Origin: a virus
Length of the DNA: 22,047 nucleotides
Virus record (IMG/VR): IMGVR_UViG_3300032073_002078
Span: 1-22,047 of that record
Direction: 5' to 3' (one strand)
Position numbers and translations under genes: made by a program. Every line of letters starts with the position of its first letter. Within the stretch, counting starts at the first letter, position 1. Under the pieces are notes generated by a model. That model searched no databases, was not told the DNA's origin, and worked only from the letters and a program-made list of their open reading frames with translations. Below are positions 6,676 to 14,065 of this stretch, one piece after another.

Positions 6676-8166
6676 CTAGGTATTATAGTTTATCTCTGGA
6701 TCTGTATTTACTTTTGAAGCAGGATTTCCAGTCATTGTTCTACCCTTGGTAGGTTCATCTTTTTTCTTAGCAAGTTTTTCTTTTTCAGCTTTTTCTTTAA
6801 GTCTTGCTCTCAAAGTTTCATATTTTAATTTGTAAGGACTGACTGCTTCTTTTTTAATTTCTTTTTTATCAGCTTCTTTTTCTGCTTTATCTCGTAAAAG
6901 TTTGTTTGCAATTCCAACTGTTAAAGGAACTTGACCTGTTTCTTTATCTGCAACAGGTTTAATTACTTTACCTTTTTCATTTTCTAATTTTGCTTTTAAA
7001 ACATTTACTTGACCTTGCAAAGTTAAAATTTGTTTCTCCATTGCTGTAGGGTCTTTTGCACCATCAGATTGTCCATCTTCTTTATCTCTTGTCGCTCTTA
7101 TCTTTGCAATTTTAACACCTGGTTTATTATCTTTTTCAATAGGTGGAATTTTACTTTCATTTCTTGTAGGTAACAGTACAGAGTCTCCTCTTTCTGTTGT
7201 TTCATTAGCTGCTTTATTCCAAATATTTCTAATAGTATTTTCTAAATTTGTTTCTGGTTTTTCATTACCAATAACTTCTTTTTTTGGATCTTTTTTATCT
7301 TCTGTAGTAGATACGTTAGCAGTTTTAAAATCAACTTCTTTTTTCTTGTCTTTCATTTTAGATACTTCGCCTGCGTCAATAGTTTCTTGCATATCTTCTG
7401 TAGGTCTTTGTGTTTCTACACCTGAAATAGCAAAAGCACTATCGTGGTCTACTGATTCATTTGCTCTTTTTAATGCGTTAGCAACATCTGGATGTTTTGA
7501 TAATCCTTTTGCAAGTTTTTCAATAGCTGCAACTGCACCTGAATAATTACCTGCTTTGTATCTAGGGTCGTTTAATATACCGTATGCTTGTTTGATTTGT
7601 TGTTGAGAAAATGATTCTTCTATATCATCACCTTTAGGTTGTTTTTCTGCAACTCTATATCCAAATCTATATTTTGGTTTTCTACTTTTAGCAAAACTAC
7701 CTTGTTTTGAAGATGTATTGGCACCACCTCTTTCAGAAATAGTTTCTTCTGTCATTTGTTTTTGACGTTCTAAATTTCTTTCGTTTGCTAGATGTGGTTT
7801 AATTTTGTTACCTATGTAAGCAGTTTTACCTTCAGGTATCTTTTCTACTTTTCCGCCTTTGTCAATAAAGTCTTTCATTAATGTTTCATCAGCGTGTTTT
7901 CCATTAGAAGGTTTCCATTCTTCTTTTTTTAATTCTCTTTTACTATCAACGTTTTGCTTCTGAGCTTTTTTTGCGTCTTCTTTTTTAACTGTGTCTAACT
8001 TATTAAAAAATTCTGACTTTTCTTTAGGTGTCATTGAACCAATTCCACCCATAGAGTTTTTTAATGCTTCGTCAAATTTTGCTTTGTAATTAGGGTCTTG
8101 ATATTGTGATTGCTGTTTAGCAATTACTTCTTCAACACTACCTGGTTTTTGTTTTAAATATGTCAT
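6676..8166 (-). CDS. Large Lys/Glu-rich protein, scaffold- or internal-head-like
   Basis: A 496-residue hydrophilic protein with few aromatic residues and much Lys/Glu, likely disordered between short helical modules. One module (about 185-238, starting SFSQQQIKQAYG, with NYSGAVAAIEKLAKGL in the middle) resembles modules I recall from other marine phage proteins and is loosely similar to ones in the next gene upstream. Coiled-coil segments are visible near 373-400 and 445-470. The composition is like a prohead core or scaffold protein. A late promoter lies 6 bases from the ATG, with no Shine-Dalgarno sequence between them, so the predicted late message would be leaderless. The next in-frame Met is residue 39. 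Function unknown. Confidence 0.8.
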   Translation of the reverse strand: MTYLKQKPGSVEEVIAKQQSQYQDPNYKAKFDEALKNSMGGIGSMTPKEKSEFFNKLDTVKKEDAKKAQKQNVDSKRELKKEEWKPSNGKHADETLMKDFIDKGGKVEKIPEGKTAYIGNKIKPHLANERNLERQKQMTEETISERGGANTSSKQGSFAKSRKPKYRFGYRVAEKQPKGDDIEESFSQQQIKQAYGILNDPRYKAGNYSGAVAAIEKLAKGLSKHPDVANALKRANESVDHDSAFAISGVETQRPTEDMQETIDAGEVSKMKDKKKEVDFKTANVSTTEDKKDPKKEVIGNEKPETNLENTIRNIWNKAANETTERGDSVLLPTRNESKIPPIEKDNKPGVKIAKIRATRDKEDGQSDGAKDPTAMEKQILTLQGQVNVLKAKLENEKGKVIKPVADKETGQVPLTVGIANKLLRDKAEKEADKKEIKKEAVSPYKLKYETLRARLKEKAEKEKLAKKKDEPTKGRTMTGNPASKVNTDPEINYNT

Positions 8167-8171
8167 AGTAC

Positions 8172-8179
8172 TATTTATA
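8172..8179 (-). promoter_or_regulatory. T4-type late promoter TATAAATA abutting a start codon
   Basis: Exact TATAAATA in the 16-base gap before the 496-residue gene. In T4 the start site is about 6 bases beyond the element, which here is the A of the ATG at 8166. The promoter therefore predicts a leaderless message, or serves mainly the nucleotidase downstream. Confidence 0.72.
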
Positions 8180-8182
8180 AGG

Positions 8183-9613
8183 TTATTTACCTGCTTTATC
8201 TCCTCGCTTATGTTTCAACCACAATCTTTCAAAGGTTGCTTTAGGACCTACACCAACTACTTGTTCATCTTTTTTAATTGCCTTAGCAATTTCGTGACCT
8301 TTTTCTACTGTTGATTTTTTCAATGGTGTTCCGTGGTCTTTTTTAATCTCTTTTGCTTTTGCCATACCTATTGCATATGCTTTATCGTTGTCTTCTTTTC
8401 GTTGTTTAGGAATATCACCGTCTTTATTTGGAACACAATTTGGTACTTGTCTTCCGTCTTTTTCTTTCATACCAACTTGCGTATAACCTTTCCAACAAGC
8501 TTCTATTAATTCTTCATTTGAACCTTCAATTAATTTTGATATATGTGGTATGTCTGCGTGTTTAATTGCTAGTTGAGTAGGTATATCCATTCTCTTAATC
8601 ATTTGTTTAACAGCGTCGGTTACATCTGTTGCTTTTTTATTCTTCCATACGTTTTTAATATTAGCAATTTGTTTATCACTCATTTTACTTTGTAAATATC
8701 CAGTATCTTCTTTAACAATTTCTATTGATTTAGTTTGTCTTACGTCACCAGTTTTATACCACTTAATCCATTTTTCTGCTTCTGCTTTAGTTTTATAACT
8801 GCCGTGTATAAATTTACCACCATCCATTTTAGTAACTTGTACAGCAAACGCTTCTGGTACTTCTGTTTTACCTTCTGGTTCTGGTAGTTTTTGTTCAACA
8901 GGTGATGTATTTCTACCCATTTTATTAATCTTAAATCCTTTAGCTCTTAATTTCTGTGCTTTGTTTTGTAAATCTTGTAATGTTTTTGCGTCTTCAAAAC
9001 CTGCGTGTTTTCCATACTTGTCGTCATAAGATAATCTGAAAGGTGCTTTTGCTTCTTCTAATTCTTCTTTTCTCATTTGTGCCAACTGGGAAGCGTTTGC
9101 TCCGTGTCTTGAAATGAGTCTTGCTTGCGCTAACATTGACACAAATGGAATATTTGCTTTTAATATCTTAATTAAAAGCTGTTTATTCTTATCAAACTTA
9201 TCAAATATTTTCATCAACTTATTAGCATTTGTTCCACTAATTGTTTTACCTCTTAATGGTTCGTATTCTTTTTTAAGTTGTGATATTTGACTGTCTGAAA
9301 ATTCGTGTAATGTTTCAACGTTTTCTCCTAAAATGGATTTAACTGTTGATACTCTTAAATTTAATCTCTTTGCAATCTCTTGAGCAGATTTGCCTTCTGA
9401 ATCTAACGTATAGATGTCCTTCATACGTCCTTCATCAAACATTTCTTCTTTAACTGTTTTAACAGGTTCGGTATTCATCCACTCTTGGTGTCTTTTACCT
9501 GGGTGTACTTTAGAGCAATCGTGTCTTTCTCTTACTTCCGCAAGAGCAACGCTCATAGGTTTTTGATACCTACTTTTTTTCCACTTTGCTAATTCTTCTT
9601 TTAAGTCGCCCAT
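8183..9613 (-). CDS. Modular protein with HTH and repeated helical modules
   Basis: I prefer the ATG at 9613 (MGDLKEELAKWKKSRYQK, 476 residues). It follows the upstream stop by one base, whereas the longer frame starts with a GTG and overlaps the previous gene by over 80 bases. Modules in order: a basic start (1-45); a helix-turn-helix-like unit (62-97, with KSAQEIAKRLNLRVSTVKSI); a helical unit SDSQISQLKKEYEPLRGK onward (106-167) with NIPFVSMLAQARLI; a domain with SPOR-like spacing (255-300); a second helical unit (311-362) that looks like a shortened copy of the first; and a C-terminal CWKGYTQVGMKEKDGRQVPN unit (373-395) seen in several marine phage proteins. Between modules are L/I-x-E sites such as LIEG (361) and LIEA (369), which suit the prohead protease. 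Probably an internal or core head protein; function not established. Confidence 0.78.
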   Translation of the reverse strand: MGDLKEELAKWKKSRYQKPMSVALAEVRERHDCSKVHPGKRHQEWMNTEPVKTVKEEMFDEGRMKDIYTLDSEGKSAQEIAKRLNLRVSTVKSILGENVETLHEFSDSQISQLKKEYEPLRGKTISGTNANKLMKIFDKFDKNKQLLIKILKANIPFVSMLAQARLISRHGANASQLAQMRKEELEEAKAPFRLSYDDKYGKHAGFEDAKTLQDLQNKAQKLRAKGFKINKMGRNTSPVEQKLPEPEGKTEVPEAFAVQVTKMDGGKFIHGSYKTKAEAEKWIKWYKTGDVRQTKSIEIVKEDTGYLQSKMSDKQIANIKNVWKNKKATDVTDAVKQMIKRMDIPTQLAIKHADIPHISKLIEGSNEELIEACWKGYTQVGMKEKDGRQVPNCVPNKDGDIPKQRKEDNDKAYAIGMAKAKEIKKDHGTPLKKSTVEKGHEIAKAIKKDEQVVGVGPKATFERLWLKHKRGDKAGK

Positions 9614-9614
9614 T

Positions 9615-10037
9615 TTATTTGAATCTATTATCTCTTTTAAAATTATATGATAAACTATGTCTACTGTATAAATGTCCACCGTGTGTATCAAATACACGGT
9701 TTAATGAGTCCATATACTTTTTGTCTAAAACATTTCCTCTGGCACCTTTTGCTGGAGCATTAACACCAGCCGCCTTTAAAACATCTCCTGTAATTTTATC
9801 TACAAAAGCGTGTATAGCTCTTCTTTGTCCTCGTTCAGTATCCCAAATTTTAATGTACTTGCCACCTATACTAGTAGCTACATCACGTCTTTGGTCTCTA
9901 TATAAATTAGCAAATTGTGGGTGTCTTTTAATTTTTTCCCTAGCAATTTTAAGGTAATCGTCAACCCCTTTTAAAACCATAGCCGAGCTTTCAGCAATGT
10001 ATAGGTTGTGTACGTAATCTTTGAATTTAGTTGCCAT
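9615..10037 (-). CDS. Conserved phage protein with leader-like N-terminus
   Basis: A 140-residue basic protein. The start MATKFKDYVHNLYIAES contains a KFKDY core and I-A-E followed by Ser, resembling a T4 capsid-targeting leader with a gp21-type cleavage point. The central part, with YIKIWDTERGQRRAIHAFVD and then GDVLKAAGVNAPAKGARGN, is a compact domain that I recall from many T4-like marine phages without assigned function. A GAGAGAG site precedes the ATG. It lies 8 bases after the 910-residue gene and 1 base before the modular protein gene. Confidence 0.7.
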   Translation of the reverse strand: MATKFKDYVHNLYIAESSAMVLKGVDDYLKIAREKIKRHPQFANLYRDQRRDVATSIGGKYIKIWDTERGQRRAIHAFVDKITGDVLKAAGVNAPAKGARGNVLDKKYMDSLNRVFDTHGGHLYSRHSLSYNFKRDNRFK

Positions 10038-10045
10038 TTCTCTCT

Positions 10046-12778
10046 CTAAAGTTTCTCAATCATCTTTGCGACTACTTCGTTTAGTTTCGCTTTCCACTCT
10101 TCTTTATAACGTTCCTTATATTTATCTATTACTGAATCTGAAGTTGCCCATTCTTTTACTTCATTTTTAGTTAATTTATCCTCACCAACTTTAGCATCCG
10201 TAGCCTTACCTGGTCGTGATATGTATGTATCAGTAGGTTTTCCACGGTCTTTTGAGTCAACAGGAGGTGCGTCCTCTTTCTCTCCTGGTGTCATTTGCTT
10301 ACAATGATTAGCATAATCAGCACCTATTTCATAACTATCTTTAATTTGTGAGTATGGTTTTGGTACTGGTATTGTTTCAACTGCTTCAAATCCATAATCA
10401 ATATCTAGGTTGTACTCTCTTAACATTGGTTCTTTATCAGCGGCAACTGGAATACAATCCCATATCCAACATTTGTGTAAATTATTATTTGTATCTTCTA
10501 ATACAACATAGTTCGTACCTCTTCGTACTACTTTACCTTGTTTATCTTCTTTAAGATACTTGACCTGGTCTCCGATATTGAATATCATCTCCCTAACGTA
10601 TAGGTCTCTAACTTGTTTCTGTTCAAACTGTCCTAATGTCATAACAGGTTTTGAAATATCTGGTTTATAGTCTTCTCTTATACCCATACCTTTTCTGACC
10701 GCTTTAAACAGTCCATCAACATCTCTAAATTGAGATGGTAGTCCTCTCTTAAATGACGCCACATCACCTTTTTGAGCAGCATCCCTCATCTTACTCGCAC
10801 TCATACCTGAAGCGCCTTCAGCGTCTGGATCACGCTCTCCAGCAGATATAACATCTATTGTTTTAAAGTTATAGTATCCGTGTCTATTTTTCTGGTCGTT
10901 ATACTTTTTAAGTATAGTATCAAACTCTCTTACTCTATCACTACCTACAACAAATTTTAAAATATTATGTCCTTTGTTATATAACATAGTAGCTAAATCT
11001 AAAATCATATTTGTTGTATTGATTTCAATGTTTCTAGCATATTGTGGAAACATCTTTTTCATAAAAGATAATTTTTCTCTAGCAGATAATGGATTCTTTT
11101 TACTATCTTCTGACCTACTGATATAGATTTTATAATTTCTATCTGCTCTTACAACTTTATTAATAAGTTTTTCGTGACCTATTGTAGGTGGATTAAATCT
11201 TCCAAATGTAATTGCAATAGACTTATCAGCAACTGCTTCAGATTTTAAACTATCTATCTCAGCGTCTGTAACTTTATTATCATCTAATATCTCTTTACAT
11301 TTCTTATAGAATTTTAAGTAATGATATTTCTCTAATAACTTATAGACTACATTTTTAGGTAATCTATTTTTAATACTAAACGTTTTAATTTGTTCTGGTG
11401 TCATATCAGAATCAAACGCAGCTCTTCTAGCAGTTAATACATCATCTCCAATATCAACAATATCTTTTATAGATTGTTCAATCTCTTCTAACTTCTCATT
11501 AATCTTTTCTTGTAAGTTTAAAATATCATCTGGTTGTAAATCTTTTAATTCATCATAGTCTATAATATCTCTTTTTAATTCTCCTTTAACTACATCTATC
11601 TCTTGTACCTTTCTTTGATATGCTGACATATATAATTTCATATCAAACGTATAGTCTGCTGGTCTTTTAGTAAATACATTACCTCTATAATCAAATACTG
11701 CGTCTGCTTTATCCTCTTGGTCTTGATGAGTTATAGGATCAGTAATGATGTAATAGTTAATAGGGTGTTGTGTATCAGGTATTAATTTACCATTAATCTT
11801 TTCTGGACTTTTAGCAGATAGATACTTATGAGATAATCTTAATCTTTCTTCTTCTTGTTTATCTACAGGTACATCAAACAGTACATTAAAATCTAAATCT
11901 GCGTCCTTTCTATATCTCTTTGTAAGTATAGAACCTACTAAACTAACTTTTAAAACTGGATATTCTTTACCAAATTCTTTAAGTTGATTGTCAACTATTT
12001 CTCTAACACTAGGTTTAATTCTAGGTGTTTTAGTTTCATAGTCATCAAAAACTCCAGGTGCATATGTATTTCTAGGAGCGTCTATAATACTTTCGTTTAA
12101 TTTGTTTCTGTACATTTTTTCTTTTGTCATCCAAGTTTTTGCAAGATAACTTTTAATTGGCTGCCTCATATATCGTCTAACTAATCTGTCACAGTTTTGT
12201 AAAGTTTGTGACACTAGTTCTTTATCTGACCTATTGTTATCTACTACAATAAAATTTGATTGACCAAATAATCTTTGAAACTTACCTATATTAGATTGTA
12301 CTTTTTCCCAAGATGATTTAACAATATATTCTGGTATAGTTCTACTTCTAATTTGATTTCTTTCTAACGCAACAGGTAATGTTGTGTTAACAAATATCAT
12401 ATAACAATCATAACCTAATGAGTGTAGTTGATTATATTCTGCACTTATTCTTCCATAATCTCTTCCAGTTGCGTCAATAACTAAACCTAATCTACCAGTT
12501 ACATAAGTATCTAATTGTCTTTTTGTTGTACCTTTGGCATTATTTCTTATAATATCTCTAAAATATTTTTCTTGGTCAGGCATTTTATCTGAAAGATTTG
12601 CCTTCTTTAAACCTCTTTCAAATACTTGGTCTGAATTTACAAATTTTAATCCAGAACCTGCAAAAGTATTACTAGCGATAAATGATTTACCACTACCAGG
12701 TCCTCCTGCCATAAAGAAAGCTTTAAATATACCTGGGTCATATAAACCTTCTTGTAATAAAAATTCTTTAAACTTCAT
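10046..12778 (-). CDS. Four-domain enzyme: P-loop kinase, Pol-beta NTase, NMNAT-like, KOW-like
   Basis: A 910-residue fusion protein. Residues 1-10 (MKFKEFLLQE, then G) look like a capsid-targeting leader with an L-Q-E cleavage point. Residues 18-200 form a P-loop kinase with Walker A GGPGSGKS (25-32) and a DATGRD strand end (102-107), in the zeta-toxin/polynucleotide-kinase style. Residues 255-400 carry the Pol-beta nucleotidyltransferase signature, GS (282-283) followed by DADLDF (292-297). Residues 518-700 form an HxGH-type nucleotidylyltransferase with GRFNPPTIGH (526-535) and SASKMR (660-665), most like NMN adenylyltransferases. Residues 732-779 look like a small KOW/SH3 barrel (FNIGDQVKYLKEDKQGKVV). 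The C-terminal 120 residues are Lys-rich. AAGGATGG precedes the ATG, which directly follows the upstream stop. Substrates are not known. NAD synthesis, nucleic-acid end modification or protein modification are all possible. Confidence 0.85.
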   Translation of the reverse strand: MKFKEFLLQEGLYDPGIFKAFFMAGGPGSGKSFIASNTFAGSGLKFVNSDQVFERGLKKANLSDKMPDQEKYFRDIIRNNAKGTTKRQLDTYVTGRLGLVIDATGRDYGRISAEYNQLHSLGYDCYMIFVNTTLPVALERNQIRSRTIPEYIVKSSWEKVQSNIGKFQRLFGQSNFIVVDNNRSDKELVSQTLQNCDRLVRRYMRQPIKSYLAKTWMTKEKMYRNKLNESIIDAPRNTYAPGVFDDYETKTPRIKPSVREIVDNQLKEFGKEYPVLKVSLVGSILTKRYRKDADLDFNVLFDVPVDKQEEERLRLSHKYLSAKSPEKINGKLIPDTQHPINYYIITDPITHQDQEDKADAVFDYRGNVFTKRPADYTFDMKLYMSAYQRKVQEIDVVKGELKRDIIDYDELKDLQPDDILNLQEKINEKLEEIEQSIKDIVDIGDDVLTARRAAFDSDMTPEQIKTFSIKNRLPKNVVYKLLEKYHYLKFYKKCKEILDDNKVTDAEIDSLKSEAVADKSIAITFGRFNPPTIGHEKLINKVVRADRNYKIYISRSEDSKKNPLSAREKLSFMKKMFPQYARNIEINTTNMILDLATMLYNKGHNILKFVVGSDRVREFDTILKKYNDQKNRHGYYNFKTIDVISAGERDPDAEGASGMSASKMRDAAQKGDVASFKRGLPSQFRDVDGLFKAVRKGMGIREDYKPDISKPVMTLGQFEQKQVRDLYVREMIFNIGDQVKYLKEDKQGKVVRRGTNYVVLEDTNNNLHKCWIWDCIPVAADKEPMLREYNLDIDYGFEAVETIPVPKPYSQIKDSYEIGADYANHCKQMTPGEKEDAPPVDSKDRGKPTDTYISRPGKATDAKVGEDKLTKNEVKEWATSDSVIDKYKERYKEEWKAKLNEVVAKMIEKL

Positions 12779-13993
12779 TTATTTCCATCCTTTTGGCAAC
12801 GTAAAGTTTGCCCTACTAAATTCTAATCTATCTACTATTTTTACTGCACCCGCTACTCTATCTACTGCAACATATCCTTCAGGTGCTGTTACTCTATAAC
12901 CTGTTCCAGTTTTAATGTAGTGTCCTATCTGTTGAATTTGATTCATCTTTTGTATCAATGTGTTCTTCGCATTGCCTAAAGTTACGTGACTTGCTATCGC
13001 CATATATAAACCTGATTTATTTTGATTAATAAATCTTAATCCATTTGCTAATATATCTCTATATTTTTGTTTTGCTTTTTCAGTTTTTCTTTGGTCTATT
13101 TCTGTCTTCAAAACGTTCTCATAATAATCTCTAAACATATCTTGTAAGACTTTAACCTTTGCCATACTACCTTTATTATTTCTAATGTAATGATTGAAAA
13201 ATGCTTTTAATCTAAACCCTACAGATAAAGGGTCACTAGCACGACTTGTCATTTCATCTAATACTTTACTTGCTCTACTTAATGAACCTTCTGCCATTCT
13301 TAATTGAGCATTAAATGTATTCAATTCTGTTTTAGTAAAAGTAATAGAACCAGAATCGTCTTTATAAGAAGCACTTGCTACCCATACTCTTGAATTACCT
13401 GATCCTCTAACATTACCAAAACTTGCATTTAAACTTTTCATATCTTTACCAGTATACATTGTATGAAATACTATACCCATTTTAGCACGAGCAATCTTCT
13501 TACCAATATTGCTACTTGCCTGTACTGCATATGTGATTGTATTTGGTGTAAAGGTTATCATTTTTTCACCATCAATTGAAGCTGATTTTGTATCGTTAGT
13601 GAATAATAAATCACCTTGTAAAATTTGTTTAATATTTAAACTAGATAGATGAGCAAGACATACTGTTAGTTTTTGAGCGACAGCACCAGAATGGTTTTGT
13701 CTTATGTCTGCTGTTGTGTAATTGATTTTAGGAGTTTTATTGAATATTGATTTAGTACCAACAAAGAATTTACCGTTTTCAGGATTGACCCCACATATAA
13801 TAGCAGGTGCGCCATCCCATTTAACAGTAGTATTGATTTTTGCTCCCGAGTGACCTGCGAGCATATCTCTTACTGATTTTAGAAAGTTAATTGCATTAAC
13901 TCCACCAGATGAACCTCTATTGATTATATCATCTTCTAGGTGTTCTAGGTGTGTATTCTTGTCGTTTGTGGTAAAACCTTTAAAACTAAACAT
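12779..13993 (-). CDS. Conserved phage protein with ligase-like nucleotidyltransferase motifs
   Basis: A 404-residue protein of a family I recall as uncharacterised (DUF6267-like) in T4-like phages. Motifs in order resemble the covalent nucleotidyltransferase superfamily (DNA and RNA ligases, capping enzymes): VKWDGAP with Lys58 (motif I, KxDG); FVGTKS (77-82); LQGDLLF (125-131, like motif III); GIVFHTMYTG (173-182, like IIIa); PEGYVA (371-376, like motif IV); and VKIVDRLEF (384-392, like motif V). A helical insertion of nearly 190 residues separates IIIa from IV. If the match is right, the enzyme would form a Lys58-nucleotide adduct. The N-terminus MFSFKGFTTND has a weak targeting-leader look. 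GAGGAA precedes the ATG. It lies just before the kinase/nucleotidyltransferase fusion, which suggests a joint nucleic-acid end-processing role. Confidence 0.75.
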   Translation of the reverse strand: MFSFKGFTTNDKNTHLEHLEDDIINRGSSGGVNAINFLKSVRDMLAGHSGAKINTTVKWDGAPAIICGVNPENGKFFVGTKSIFNKTPKINYTTADIRQNHSGAVAQKLTVCLAHLSSLNIKQILQGDLLFTNDTKSASIDGEKMITFTPNTITYAVQASSNIGKKIARAKMGIVFHTMYTGKDMKSLNASFGNVRGSGNSRVWVASASYKDDSGSITFTKTELNTFNAQLRMAEGSLSRASKVLDEMTSRASDPLSVGFRLKAFFNHYIRNNKGSMAKVKVLQDMFRDYYENVLKTEIDQRKTEKAKQKYRDILANGLRFINQNKSGLYMAIASHVTLGNAKNTLIQKMNQIQQIGHYIKTGTGYRVTAPEGYVAVDRVAGAVKIVDRLEFSRANFTLPKGWK

Positions 13994-14057
13994 TATTCCT
14001 CATTTATTCCATTAGTATAATCTATCTTCAAATATCCATTAACAAATCATATAATAC

Positions 14058-14065
14058 TATTTATG
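14058..14065 (-). promoter_or_regulatory. Possible variant late promoter CATAAATA
   Basis: CATAAATAG differs from the T4 late consensus only in the first base. It occurs at the stop codon of the 461-residue gene, about 65 bases before the ATG of the ligase-like gene. The 67-base gap it opens into is unusually long for this window, which favours a promoter. Being inexact, it could be chance. Confidence 0.45.

Noticed and set aside
9614-9697. Longer start for the modular protein (GTG at 9697)
   Set aside because: It would overlap the preceding gene by more than 80 bases and adds a Tyr/Ile-rich stretch unlike the rest. The ATG at 9613, one base after the upstream stop, fits better.
10120-10130. 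GATAAATA on the coding strand, a near match to the late promoter
   Set aside because: It lies inside the fusion gene and differs from the consensus in the first base. Unlike the site at 14058 it has no gene start after it.
12534-12899. Plus-strand open frame of 121 codons across two genes
   Set aside because: It lies opposite the kinase domain of the fusion protein and the end of the ligase-like gene. Its composition looks like a mirror of real coding sequence.
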